64,000 nucleotides of DNA. It comes from HK1 sp965202875 (lineage in GTDB: Bacteria; Pseudomonadota; Gammaproteobacteria; HK1). Shown in pieces: positions 43,858-53,715 of the stretch. Within the stretch, counting starts at the first letter, position 1. Each line of letters starts with the position of its first letter. The stretch covers positions 3,162,001 through 3,226,000 of the forward strand of contig OZ241870.1 of the NCBI GenBank assembly GCA_965202875.1, read 5' to 3'. The position numbers and the translations under genes were made by a program. The notes beneath the pieces are model-generated. The model had not been told where the DNA came from. It saw nothing but the letters and a program-made list of their open reading frames with translations, and did not search any database.

Positions 43858-44711
43858 GCGAAAATGCTCTCGACCCGCGGAACCTGACGTTCTCCCACGC
43901 GTATGGATACGAGGAGCTTCCGCAGCCGCTGAAGCTCGGGGAGATCACCGACAGGGCTCGCACAGGGATCTGGAGCCTGCTGTACTATTTTGTGAGCTCG
44001 GGGTCGGTTTATGGAGATGTGCAAGGAAACTGGAAGGACATTCTGACCATACTTCACATCTCGCATCATGGACGTGCTCTGGATGAATTCGATGATTCTC
44101 TGGAGAAGTTCGTCAGGGTATACAAATCGATTTTCATGCAGGTTCGGTTCAACGAACTGTTCGACTTGTTGCTGGCGATCATGCGCCGCCCAGAGTGTCC
44201 GCAGGAATACATACTGGCGGTGGCGACAGTGTTCAAGAAATCCCGGCTGGCGTATGTTGTGGACCAAGGTCCTCCACCCACCATCTATCCGGCGGCGACC
44301 AAGGAAGAAGGGGAAGCGATCCTGCAAGCGACTACCGAGCTCGGCGCCGCGGGACTGGCAGGCGCGGTGAACCACCTGCGGAAGGCGGCGGACTGCATCC
44401 GCCAAGGCGATCCTCCGGGTGCGGTGCGGGAGAGCATCCATGCCGTCGAATCGACGGCTCGAACCTTCGATCCGAGTGCGAAAACCCTCGAACCGGCATT
44501 GAGGTCGCTGGAAGAGGCAGGCGGCCTCCATCCGGCTTTGAAACGGGCGTTCTCCAGCCTGTACGGCTTCGCCTCCGACGAGCAGGGTATCCGGCACGCG
44601 GAGGTGTTCCGTAACGCCAAAGTTGACCAGGACGAGGCGGTCTTCATGCTCGGCGCCTGCGCGTCGTTCAGCAGCTACCTCGCGCGAAAGCACCGTCGTT
44701 CGGCGTCCTGA
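43851..44711 (+). CDS. AbiJ-like abortive-infection protein (AbiJ-NTD4 type)
   Basis: A 286-residue protein whose start codon lies in DR2. The N-terminus 'FSHAYGYEELPQPLKLGEITDRARTGIWSLLYYF' fits the AbiJ_NTD4-type domain, and the C-terminal part ('GDPPGAVRESIHAVESTART' and 'GIRHAEVFRN') resembles a HEPN-like helical domain, with 'RHAEV' near a possible RxxxxH-like site but not an exact match. AbiJ proteins cause phage-induced growth arrest. The assignment rests on motif resemblance. Confidence 0.65.
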   Translation: MSGENALDPRNLTFSHAYGYEELPQPLKLGEITDRARTGIWSLLYYFVSSGSVYGDVQGNWKDILTILHISHHGRALDEFDDSLEKFVRVYKSIFMQVRFNELFDLLLAIMRRPECPQEYILAVATVFKKSRLAYVVDQGPPPTIYPAATKEEGEAILQATTELGAAGLAGAVNHLRKAADCIRQGDPPGAVRESIHAVESTARTFDPSAKTLEPALRSLEEAGGLHPALKRAFSSLYGFASDEQGIRHAEVFRNAKVDQDEAVFMLGACASFSSYLARKHRRSAS

Positions 44712-44966
44712 TCGCGCCCTGGTTGGCCCACGATGATGATCGACGTTCCGATCCTCCCGATGGCTTCTGCCCAAGTGGGCAAGGAACGGCCGCCGGTGCA
44801 TGACGTCGCGGGCGGAGGTATCGATGACGGAGCGGCTGCGTGACGGCGAGCGACCATGGGGCCGCACCCTGGTCGTGCTGCCCGGTACCGAACCCCGGTC
44901 CCGTCCTGACGTGCCGTTGGCCGCCTCGCGCACGTAATGGCGCACAACAGGTGCCATAATCGGCCC

Positions 44967-46601
44967 ATGCGCTTCTTCAACACCGAAGGGCCGGTGCGCC
45001 CGGACAAGCACTATGCGATCCGGCCGTTGGATCGCGTGAACGTCGGCGAATTCCTGGCCCTGATTCGGGCGGAACGCTACTTCGTGCTGCACGCGCCGCG
45101 CCAGACCGGCAAGACCTCCGCGCTCATCGCGCTCCGCGACCTGCTCAACAGCGGCGAAGTGGGCGACTTCCGCTGCGTGGACGTGAACGTCGAGGTCGGC
45201 CAGGTGGCGCGCGACGACACGGCGCGCGGCATCCGCGCCATTCTGGGCAGCCTCGCCGAGAATGCGCAGGAGCTGGGCGACGACTACCCCGAGGAAGTCT
45301 GGCCGGACATCCTGGCGAAGGTGGGGCCTGACGACGCCCTCAAGCGGCTGCTCGCCCGCTGGTGCCGGGCCAGCCCGGTGCCGCTGGTGCTGCTGGTCGA
45401 TGAGATCGATTCGCTGGTCGGCGACACCCTGCTCTCGGTGCTGCGCCAGCTTCGCGCCGGCTACCAGAGGCGTCCCGAGGGCTTCCCGCAGAGCGTGGTG
45501 CTGTGCGGGGTGCGCGACATCCGCGACTACCGCATCCGGTCGAGCACCGGCGAGGTCATCGCCGGTGGCAGCCCGTTCAACGTCGCGGCGAAGTCGCTTC
45601 GCATGGGCGACTTCACCGAGGCGGAGACGCGGGCGCTGATGGCGCAGCACACCGAGGAGACCGGCCAGCGGTTCTCGGAGGCGGCGCAGGAGGCGGTGTG
45701 GACGCAGACCCGCGGCCAGCCGTGGCTGGTGAACGCGCTGTGCGCGGGGGCGTGCTTCGACAACAAGGCCGGGCGGGACCGCTCGCGCGCCATCGAGGTG
45801 GACGACGTCTACGCGGCCCGCGAAGAGCTCATCCTGTCGCGGCGCACGCACCTGGACCAGTTGGCGCACAAGCTGGAAGAAGCGCGGGTACGGCGGGTGG
45901 TCGAGCCCCTCCTGAGCGGCGGGGAGGTCCAGCACGACGGCCGCGACCTGGAGTACCTGCGCGATCTGGGGTTGCTGGCGCCGGACTCGCCGCCGCGCAT
46001 CGCGAACCCGACCTACGCGGAGGTGGTGCCGCGCGAGCTGGGCTACGTGTTGCAGGACAGCCTGGACATCCAGGTGGCGTGGTACGTGCACGACGATGGC
46101 CGTCTGAACATGACGAAGCTGCTCACGGCATTCGGCACGTTCTTCGGGGAGCACGCGGAGCACTGGCTCGGCCATCTGGGGGCGTACCGGGAGGCGGCTC
46201 CGCAGCTCATCTTGCAGTCGTACCTGCAACGGGTGGTGAACGGTGGCGGTCGCATTGAGCGGGAGTACGGATTGGGGCGGGGCCGGACGGACCTGCTGGT
46301 GCTGTGGCCGCGGGAGGCGGGACAGCCCTCGGACCTGTGGGAGCGGTTCGTGGTCGAATGCAAGGTGCTGCGCGATTCCGACCGCAAGAGTCTCGCGGGG
46401 ACAGTCGAGGAGGGTGTGAAGCAGACGTTGGGGTACATGAAGCAGTGCGGTGCGAAGGAAGGGCATCTGGTGGTGATGGACCGCCGCAGCGGGGAGCGCC
46501 GGGGTGGCGGGAGCGCGACGGAGCCCCGAGACGGCGTTGGCGAAGCGAATGGAGGCGGTCGCCGGCAGGACGGACGCGGCGTAGTCATCTGGATGCTGTG
46601 A
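44967..46601 (+). CDS. AAA-like ATPase with C-terminal PD-(D/E)XK-like domain
   Basis: A 544-residue protein. 'YFVLHAPRQTGKTSALIALRDLL' is Walker A (residues ~36-58) and 'VPLVLLVDEIDSLVGDTLLSVL' Walker B (~142); the sensor-like 'VVLCGVRDIRDYRI' follows. A winged-helix-like middle ('RRVVEPLLSGGEV') leads to 'GRTDLLVLWP' and 'ERFVVECKVLRDS', a plausible nuclease core. The domain plan parallels the multicopy ATPases of the left half but the sequences differ. Probable defence or recombination role. Zeta-like toxin begins 2 bp after its stop. Confidence 0.75.
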   Translation: MRFFNTEGPVRPDKHYAIRPLDRVNVGEFLALIRAERYFVLHAPRQTGKTSALIALRDLLNSGEVGDFRCVDVNVEVGQVARDDTARGIRAILGSLAENAQELGDDYPEEVWPDILAKVGPDDALKRLLARWCRASPVPLVLLVDEIDSLVGDTLLSVLRQLRAGYQRRPEGFPQSVVLCGVRDIRDYRIRSSTGEVIAGGSPFNVAAKSLRMGDFTEAETRALMAQHTEETGQRFSEAAQEAVWTQTRGQPWLVNALCAGACFDNKAGRDRSRAIEVDDVYAAREELILSRRTHLDQLAHKLEEARVRRVVEPLLSGGEVQHDGRDLEYLRDLGLLAPDSPPRIANPTYAEVVPRELGYVLQDSLDIQVAWYVHDDGRLNMTKLLTAFGTFFGEHAEHWLGHLGAYREAAPQLILQSYLQRVVNGGGRIEREYGLGRGRTDLLVLWPREAGQPSDLWERFVVECKVLRDSDRKSLAGTVEEGVKQTLGYMKQCGAKEGHLVVMDRRSGERRGGGSATEPRDGVGEANGGGRRQDGRGVVIWML

Positions 46602-46602
46602 C

Positions 46603-47127
46603 GTGACCGCCCACAAGAGAATCTTCGTCATCGCCGGGCCGAACGGGGCCGGCAAGACCACGTTCGCCACCGAATTCCTGCCGAACGAGGCGAACTGCCC
46701 GGTCTTCGTCAACGCCGATCTCATCGCGGCGGGACTCAGCCCCTTTCGCCCGAACTTGGCCGCGGTCCGGGCCGGCAGGCTGATGTTGCAGCAGATCGGG
46801 GAACACGTGCGCAGAGGAGACAGCTTCGCCTTCGAGACCACGTTGAGCGGTCGCGGCCATGCACGACGAATCCCTCGCTGGCAGACGATGGGCTATCGGG
46901 TCAAGCTGCTCTTCCTGCGCCTGCCGACGCCTGAGATGGCGATCGCCCGTGTCGCCCACCGGGTCTCGTATGGAGGTCATGACGTACCGAACTCCGTGAT
47001 CATCCGGCGCTTTTCCAAGGGATGGCGCAATTTCGAGAACGTGTATCGCGATCTGGTGGACGACTGGAAGCTGTACGACAATGCCGGCAACACCCCGGTG
47101 TTGCTGGCCGAAGGGGGCAGACAATGA
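46603..47127 (+). CDS. Zeta-toxin-like P-loop kinase
   Basis: A 174-residue protein with a GTG start. 'IFVIAGPNGAGKTTFATEFLP' is the P-loop, 'FVNADLIAAGLSPF' and 'RGDSFAFETTLSGRGHARRI' are zeta-kinase motifs, and 'LLFLRLPTPEMAIARVAHRVSYGGHDVP' follows. Zeta toxins phosphorylate UDP-N-acetylglucosamine and block cell-wall synthesis; many chromosomal relatives have other substrates. It overlaps the small downstream gene by ATGA. Confidence 0.82.
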   Translation: MTAHKRIFVIAGPNGAGKTTFATEFLPNEANCPVFVNADLIAAGLSPFRPNLAAVRAGRLMLQQIGEHVRRGDSFAFETTLSGRGHARRIPRWQTMGYRVKLLFLRLPTPEMAIARVAHRVSYGGHDVPNSVIIRRFSKGWRNFENVYRDLVDDWKLYDNAGNTPVLLAEGGRQ

Positions 47128-47339
47128 GCGTTTGCGACCGAACATCGTCCGGAGAACCCGGCGACCCGGACCTTGCGGGCGCCGACGCGGCCTTGCTCCG
47201 GGCCGCCCAACGCGTACGCCGCGAAGCCGCGGCGCTCGGCCGAACGGTGGTGGTGTTCAAGGACGGAGAGATCGTCTGGGAGAAGCCGGGCCGCGAGTAC
47301 CTGCCGCAAGGGCGAAGCATCGACGGTGATGAGACGTGA
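47124..47339 (+). CDS. Small partner of the zeta-like kinase
   Basis: A 71-residue protein overlapping the kinase stop by 4 bp. 'AQRVRREAAALGRTVVVFKDGEIVWEKPG' is characteristic of short proteins coded next to zeta-like kinases. It may be the antitoxin, which would place it after the toxin; this is inference from position. Confidence 0.65.
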   Translation: MSVCDRTSSGEPGDPDLAGADAALLRAAQRVRREAAALGRTVVVFKDGEIVWEKPGREYLPQGRSIDGDET

Positions 47340-47950
47340 AGGCCGTCGAAGTCGCCTTGGGCTCGCACGAGAGCGATACGCCTGACGGCAACGCGGTGGA
47401 CACCGAGCGAATCAGCAGATCCACGGAAGCGATCGGATGGGGAATATGAATCTATCTCAAAATCACCATCCAGAGTCATAGACCATCGAAGCATGATGGC
47501 AACCCATTGATTTTCAGGGCGCCCAAATTCTGTCCGATCACGCAGATGCAGTGAAATCCAATTTTGAGATAAGTTCATAGCTGATGTCGATTGATCGCGA
47601 TTTGCCATCGATTCCATCCGACGACTTTGCTCGTCGTTTTTCACTGCGCGCGGAGAAGTTGATGTGGTTCCTCGGTGCTGGCGCGTCGGCATCAGCAGGT
47701 CTCCCTACCGCAATGGACATGATCTGGGAATTCAAGCAAAAATTGTTTGTCAGTCAACGCCGCGGCTCTGTCGATGCAGTAGCGGATCTGTCCCAAACCA
47801 ATGTACGTGTTCGACTTCAGGCCCATATCAATTCCCTGAGGGATCTACCCCAGCCAGAGGCTCCCGATGAATACGCCGCGCTGTTTGAAGCAGTGTATCC
47901 GGCGGAGTCCGATAGACGCGCGTTTCTGGATGCGAAGCTGGCAGGCGCCA

Positions 47951-47959
47951 AGCCCTCCT
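47951..47959 (+). repeat. 9-bp target duplication of IS copy 1 (second at 49387-49395)
   Basis: AGCCCTCCT directly flanks both ends of the element. Confidence 0.97.
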
Positions 47960-49386
47960 CATAGGTTGGTACTTAAGGAAATCACAAAACCGGCTCCAAT
48001 CCGAATTGGAGTCGTCCTTTCTTGCGGTCTCGTTTCGGATGGGACCGAGTCGCATTGCTCGCCAGATAATCCACCAAGCCTCGTAACACGGGAAGAAAGC
48101 CACGTCTCCTTCCACAAGCAAGCGCACGGAACACCTCCCCCAATCCATGACGCGCACACATCGCCACCTTCCGTGTCGAGACCTCGACCCCTCGCAATAC
48201 CTGCGTCATCTGGGCCAGGTAACGCTTCAGAACCGAGGCCGCAATCGCCGTCCATATCAGACCCTCGGCTATCCCCGCATTGCTCGTGTCGAACGCATGA
48301 AGATTCGCATACGACTTCCACTCCTTGAACAACAGCTCGACCTGCCACCGCAACCGATAGAGCTGCCCCACCTGCTCCGCACTGAATCGGCTCCGCGCCA
48401 GATTCGTCACCAACAACGTATGACACCCCTCGTCAGGATTCCACCGCGCCAACAGCCTCAACTCCAACTCCTTCTCTCCCTTCCCCCAAACCACATCGAG
48501 GTCGACCGTCTCGCCCTTCGACAGAACCCCCTGCTTCAACAATTGCCCGGACCACTCCCCCAACGCCTCCCCTTCCCAGGTATACGCACCCTGCACCTTC
48601 GGGTTGACCGATGCGCTCGCACGCATCACGAAATACCCACCCGCCCTGTCCACCGCACCCATATACTCCAGGTCAACGTACCCACGGTCCGCCAACCGCA
48701 GGTCATCGCGCAGCGCCTCGGGCGAGGGCAGATGGGGCCGCTCCGGCGCCGTGTCCGCCGTCAGCGTCACCTGCTCCACCGATTCATTCAACAGACTCAT
48801 CGTCACGTGCAGCTCCACCGCAGCAGGGTTCTGCTTCTTGAATCGTCCCGGGTACTGCTCACGAAGCGCATCCTTGACCGCGAACGAACAGCCGTCCTGG
48901 ATCACAATCCGACCGAACTCACCGAGCGGACCCCGCGCTGTCGGCTGCAGCACGCTCACCACCCATTGCTGAAGGACCACGTCCAACACGGCCCGCATGA
49001 AGTCCTTGAAGGAACGCTTCGCCAACTGGTTGTGGAACGGCTTGTATGCGACTGTCGTGCCGAACAACGCATTGAATTGCCGTTGAATATCGGCCAATGT
49101 CTCGACCGTCCCCGTGGCATGGCCTGCCAGCAGGCCCAGGACCAGTCGATATGGAGTAATCAGGCGTTCCCGGTGGCAGAAACCGACCCTCCGTCCGAGG
49201 TCATTGAGTGCCGTGGGCGACAGCACGCGCTTGATCTGGTGGGCGAATTGAGCAACAGTGCGGCGTCCCATCCGAGTCTTCTCCTGTCATGTGGGTCCAG
49301 CAATTCCATGATCGGAGATTTCGGATGGGACTTCAACGGTTCATAAAATCCCATGAAAATCAATTAGTTATAAGATCCTACCTATG
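47960..49386. mobile_element. IS4-family insertion sequence, copy 1 (1427 bp)
   Basis: Ends CATAGGT and ACCTATG are inverted; 9-bp duplications flank it. It contains one transposase gene on the minus strand, opposite to the interrupted SIR2-APAZ gene. Same length as copy 2 at 51284-52710. Confidence 0.96.
47982..49271 (-). CDS. IS4-family transposase, copy 1
   Basis: A 429-residue DDE transposase. 'FGRIVIQDGCSFAV' gives the first Asp, 'LRLADRGYVDLEYM' the second, and 'YRLRWQVELLFKEWK' the family YREK signature with the catalytic Glu. It is full length and open, so the element may be active. The copy differs from copy 2 at only a few residues (for example 'VLQQW' versus 'VLRQW' and 'LGEW' versus 'LEGW'). 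Confidence 0.95.
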   Translation of the reverse strand: MGRRTVAQFAHQIKRVLSPTALNDLGRRVGFCHRERLITPYRLVLGLLAGHATGTVETLADIQRQFNALFGTTVAYKPFHNQLAKRSFKDFMRAVLDVVLQQWVVSVLQPTARGPLGEFGRIVIQDGCSFAVKDALREQYPGRFKKQNPAAVELHVTMSLLNESVEQVTLTADTAPERPHLPSPEALRDDLRLADRGYVDLEYMGAVDRAGGYFVMRASASVNPKVQGAYTWEGEALGEWSGQLLKQGVLSKGETVDLDVVWGKGEKELELRLLARWNPDEGCHTLLVTNLARSRFSAEQVGQLYRLRWQVELLFKEWKSYANLHAFDTSNAGIAEGLIWTAIAASVLKRYLAQMTQVLRGVEVSTRKVAMCARHGLGEVFRALACGRRRGFLPVLRGLVDYLASNATRSHPKRDRKKGRLQFGLEPVL

Positions 49387-51274
49387 AGCCCTCCTATGGA
49401 CACATGGCCCTTGCAACACTAATGCGTGGACGACAGACACGGTTGGTGTGGACGACGAATTTCGACACCCTTGTCGACGATGCCTGTGCCAAAGTTTTTG
49501 ATACCACGAGTGCGCTGACCACAGTGGATCTGGATAGACCCGAACTGGGGGAACAAGCAATCTCGGGTGAACGCTGGCCTGTGGAAATCAAGCTGCATGG
49601 TGATTTTCGTTCTCGGCGGCTGAAGAACACCGATGACGAGCTGCGGCATCAGGATACGAAATTGAGGCGAATATTGGTCGATTCATGCCAGCGACATGGG
49701 CTTGTGGTGATCGGCTACAGTGGACGTGATGACTCTATTATGGATGCCTTGGAAGAGGCAGTGGAGCAACCAAGAGCATTTCCCTCTGGACTGTTTTGGC
49801 TGCACCGTGGGGAAAGCGCACCATTGCCGCGTGTCGTCCGATTGTTGAGTCGTGCAGTCGAAGCAGAAGTAGAAGCGTCACTCGTATCCGTTGACAACTT
49901 CGACGAAATCCTGCGCGACTTGGTCCGTCTCATCGACGGGCTTGAAACGGAAACACTCAACGGTTTCGCAATGGAGCGTCCACGGTGGAGCAAAGCGCCG
50001 AATCGGCAAGGTCGCTTCGGCTGGCCTGTCGTGCGTCTCAATGCTCTACCCATCATTGATCTGCCAAATACATGCCGCCGTGTAGAGTGTCAGATTGGAG
50101 GCACCGCCGAGGTACGTAAGGCTGTCGAAAAGGTAGGCGTAGAGGTGCTGGCAGTTCGTTCCCAATTTGGTGTATTGGCATTCGGCACGGACTCTGACGT
50201 CCGTACTGCTTTCGAGGCATATGACATCACAGAATTTGATCTTCATACTCTGGAGACTAGGAGACTACGGCATGAATCTACCGAACGTGGCTTATTGTGT
50301 GATGCACTTGTTCAAGCGTTCAGACGGTATCGTAATTTAGACCTGATAAGCGGCCATCGTCGGCATTTGATCCCAGCCAATCCGCAGGATGTAGTCTGGA
50401 AACCTCTGCAGCAACTAGTTGGTCGGCTAAATGGTACCGTGGAGAATCATGCAGATTTGCAGTGGAGCGAGGGAATTTTCGTTCGTCTCGATTGGGCTAA
50501 TGACCAGTTGTGGCTACTAATCGAACCGCGTACCGTATTCAAGGGAATCACCGATGAGAATAAGTCGGCCGCCGCAGGTTTCTCCCGTGAACGAACAGTC
50601 AAACGTTATAACCAACAACTTAATCGGCTAATTAATTTCTGGACACGGCATTTGGCAGGAAATGACGATAAACTGCGAGCGCTGGACGTAGGAGATGGAA
50701 TCGATGCTGTTTTCCAGCTCTCCTCTGTCACTGGTTATTCTCGGAGAATCTCGTCGTGAACAGTCAGATCGCGCCACATATCTGGCTTCCGGAACCTGAA
50801 TTGAGCTTTCATTCCACCCGGGACTCAGATCGGTCACATCATCCTTTGCGTGGATTGCTGCAATTCGGTCCACATTCCAAGGATTGGGTGCCGGATCCCA
50901 TTCGTGTGGCCACACTAACACCAGCGGGGGAAAGTCAGTCCTTCTATGAATTCATGAAGAGCTTGAACTCAGCATACACACCAAGGGAGAGGAGAGACTA
51001 CTTGCCGGAGTGGCCGGGATTTCACAGCGTGTTCGGTGTCCACGTACGAGCTGCTTCCAGGAACTGCCGTATTGAACTCCCTCAGCAAGTTGATGCTGAT
51101 TTCCACGATTCGCGGATTCCGCATACCGTACTTGCCGAAAATTTGACGAGAGCAATCCATAGTCTTGAAGCACACCGGAACGACTTCGACGTTCTTTTTA
51201 TCTATCTCCCTCAGCGTTGGGAAGCCGGTTTTGTTGGTGGACCAGAAGAAGATTTCGATCTACATGATCATCTG

Positions 51275-51283
51275 AAGGCCACT
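51275..51283 (+). repeat. 9-bp target duplication of IS copy 2 (second at 52711-52719)
   Basis: AAGGCCACT directly flanks both ends of the element and differs from the copy 1 duplication, so the insertions were separate events. Confidence 0.97.
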
Positions 51284-52710
51284 CATAGGTTGGTACTTAA
51301 GGAAATCACAAAACCGGCTCCAATCCGAATTGGAGTCGTCCTTTCTTGCGGTCTCGTTTCGGATGGGACCGAGTCGCATTGCTCGCCAGATAATCCACCA
51401 AGCCTCGTAACACGGGAAGAAAGCCACGTCTCCTTCCACAAGCAAGCGCACGGAACACCTCCCCCAATCCATGACGCGCACACATCGCCACCTTCCGTGT
51501 CGAGACCTCGACCCCTCGCAATACCTGCGTCATCTGAGCCAAGTAACGCTTCAGAACCGAGGCCGCAATCGCCGTCCATATCAGACCCTCGGCTATCCCC
51601 GCTTTGCTCGTGTCGAACGCATGAAGATTCGCATACGACTTCCACTCCTTGAACAACAGCTCGACCTGCCACCGCAACCGATAGAGCTGCCCCACCTGCT
51701 CCGCACTGAATCGGCTCCGCGCCAGATTCGTCACCAACAACGTATGACACCCCTCGTCAGGATTCCACCGCGCCAACAGCCTCAACTCCAACTCCTTCTC
51801 TCCCTTCCCCCAAACCACATCGAGGTCGACCGTCTCGCCCTTCGACAGAACCCCCTGCTTCAACAATTGCCCGGACCACCCCTCCAACGCCTCCCCTTCC
51901 CAGGTATACGCACCCTGCACCTTCGGATTGACCGATGCGCTCGCACGCATCACGAAATACCCACCCGCCCTGTCCACCGCACCCATATACTCCAGGTCAA
52001 CGTACCCACGGTCCGCCAACCGCAGGTCATCGCGCAGCGCCTCGGGCGAGGGCAGATGGGGCCGCTCCGGCGCCGTGTCCGCCGTCAGCGTCACCTGCTC
52101 CACCGATTCATTCAACAGACTCATCGTCACGTGCAGCTCCACCGCAGCAGGGTTCTGCTTCTTGAATCGTCCCGGGTACTGTTCACGAAGCGCATCCTTG
52201 ACCGCGAACGAACAGCCGTCCTGGATCACAATCCGACCGAACTCACCGAGCGGACCCCGCGCTGTCGGCTGCAGCACGCTCACCACCCATTGCCGAAGGA
52301 CCACGTCCAACACGGCCCGCATGAAGTCCTTGAAGGAACGCTTCGCCAACTGGTTGTGGAACGGCTTGTATGCGACTGTCGTGCCGAACAACGCATTGAA
52401 TTGCCGTTGAATATCGGCCAATGTCTCGACCGTCCCCGTGGCATGGCCTGCCAGCAGGCCCAGGACCAGTCGATATGGAGTAATCAGGCGTTCCCGGTGG
52501 CAGAAACCGACCCTCCGTCCGAGGTCATTGAGTGCCGTGGGCGACAGCACGCGCTTGATCTGGTGGGCGAATTGAGCAACAGTGCGGCGTCCCATCCGAG
52601 TCTTCTCCTGTCATGTGGGTCCAGCAATTCCATGATCGGAGATTTCGGATGGGACTTCAACGGTTCATAAAATCCCATGAAAATCAATTAGTTATAAGAT
52701 CCTACCTATG
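51284..52710. mobile_element. IS4-family insertion sequence, copy 2 (1427 bp)
   Basis: Same ends, length and orientation as copy 1, with only scattered substitutions. It interrupts the pAgo gene between the MID and PIWI parts. Confidence 0.96.
51306..52595 (-). CDS. IS4-family transposase, copy 2
   Basis: 429 residues, full length, with the same DDE and YREK motifs as copy 1 ('IQDGCSFAV', 'LADRGYVDL', 'YRLRWQVELLFKEWK'). Both copies are intact, so either could supply transposase for excision or further spread. Confidence 0.95.
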   Translation of the reverse strand: MGRRTVAQFAHQIKRVLSPTALNDLGRRVGFCHRERLITPYRLVLGLLAGHATGTVETLADIQRQFNALFGTTVAYKPFHNQLAKRSFKDFMRAVLDVVLRQWVVSVLQPTARGPLGEFGRIVIQDGCSFAVKDALREQYPGRFKKQNPAAVELHVTMSLLNESVEQVTLTADTAPERPHLPSPEALRDDLRLADRGYVDLEYMGAVDRAGGYFVMRASASVNPKVQGAYTWEGEALEGWSGQLLKQGVLSKGETVDLDVVWGKGEKELELRLLARWNPDEGCHTLLVTNLARSRFSAEQVGQLYRLRWQVELLFKEWKSYANLHAFDTSKAGIAEGLIWTAIAASVLKRYLAQMTQVLRGVEVSTRKVAMCARHGLGEVFRALACGRRRGFLPVLRGLVDYLASNATRSHPKRDRKKGRLQFGLEPVL

Positions 52711-53715
52711 AAGGCCACTACCGCTCTCCGGGGAATGCCCGTTCAATTGATACGCGAGGACAGCGCACTTGCCTACTCATGTCGAGCAAGTGTGATGTGG
52801 CGTATCGGACTCGCTCTCTACGCTAAAGCAGGCGGCATTCCCTGGAAGCTGGCGGAGGCTGATCCGGAAACGGCTTACATTGGAATCTCATACGCACTAC
52901 GTCCCTTGCTATCGGATCGACCCAGATTCGTCACCTGTTGCAGTCAAGTGTTCGACGCGGAGGGCTCCGGTTTGGAGTTTATCGCATACGATACCAAAGA
53001 AGTTGAAGTCCAACGTGACAATCCCTTTCTTTCGAGAACAGAAATGTTTCGAGTCATGACTCGTTCGATGGATCTGTATCGTCGCCGTCATGCAGGAAGA
53101 TCCCCTCGTCGGGTGATGGTGCATAAATCAACAGAGTTCAAGCTGGACGAAGTAGACGGTTGCATGGAGGCGCTACATCTATGCGAAACTGTTGATCTTT
53201 TGCAAGTTGTCGAAAATGTTGGGTGGCGGGGAGTTCGCATCGAGCAAAACCCTTACGGCAGCAAGGGGAAGCCAGCGGCGTTTCCGGTGGCGCGTGGAAC
53301 CGTTATCGGGATCGGGCCACGTGAAGCGCTGCTATGGATCCACGGAGACGTGCAAGACGTCACTCAGCCCGGACGATCCTACTTCAAAGGCTCTCGGAGT
53401 ACTCCTCGACCTATCCGCTTGATACGCCATGTCGGTCACGGGTCATGGGATGAGACCGCTCGGGCCATACTCGGACTCTCCAAGATGAACTGGAACAATG
53501 ATTCACTGTACGACCCCCTTCCTGTCACTATGACTTACGCGAAGGTGCTCTCAAGGGTTGTCAAGCGTATGCCGAATCTGGGAAACACACCCTACCAATT
53601 CCGGTTCTTTATGTAGGAAGCATGATTGATGAGTTTGCTGGATTCTCGAAAAGAAAGTATTTGCAAGCGTCGAACGGACATCATGGGCGAAGTGAGACTA
53701 TGACGCAAGCACGTG

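Larger units (their letters stand above)
47584..50759 (+). pseudogene. SIR2-APAZ protein of a SPARSA short-Argonaute system, interrupted by IS
   Basis: Exon-like parts 47584-47959 and 49396-50759 sum to 1740 nt; joining them after removing the IS and one target duplication gives an unbroken 579-residue protein. SIR2 motifs are 'MWFLGAGASASAGLPTAMD' (NAD site), 'VWTTNFDTLVDDAC', the catalytic-histidine region 'EIKLHGDFRS' and 'VIGYSGRDDSIMDAL'. The APAZ part (residues ~290-579) has 'RLNALPIIDLPNTCRRV' and 'YDITEFDLHTLETRRLRHEST'. In SPARSA, target recognition by pAgo triggers NAD depletion by SIR2. As it stands the protein is truncated. Confidence 0.9.
50756..53616 (+). pseudogene. Short prokaryotic Argonaute (MID-PIWI), interrupted by IS
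   Basis: The GTG start at 50756 overlaps the SIR2-APAZ stop (GTGA). Parts 50756-51283 and 52720-53616 sum to 1425 nt and join in frame to a 474-residue short pAgo. MID/PIWI features are 'VLFIYLPQRWEAGF', 'PVQLIREDSALAYSCRASVMW', 'RIGLALYAKAGGIPWKLAE', 'AYIGISYAL' (no catalytic Asp, as expected for short pAgos) and a C-terminal 'GNTPYQFRFFM'. The usual length and order behind SIR2-APAZ identify SPARSA. The IS removes the PIWI half from the translated product. Confidence 0.92.

Noticed and set aside
44712..44966. Possible small gene before the AAA-nuclease gene
   Set aside because: Frames on both strands lack a recognisable family and ribosome site.
47340..47583. Inverted TATCTCAAAAT / ATTTTGAGATA 110 bp apart, possible MITE, or small minus-strand gene
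   Set aside because: No target duplication and only 11-bp matches; the minus frame ('MNLSQNWISLHLRDRTEFG') is not a family I can identify.
47960..52710. Classical composite transposon carrying the pAgo 5' half
   Set aside because: Each IS has its own, different 9-bp duplication, which shows independent insertions rather than one composite event.
50756..53616. Catalytically active Argonaute
   Set aside because: The PIWI part lacks the expected catalytic aspartate region ('YIGISYAL') and is short, as in inactive short pAgos.
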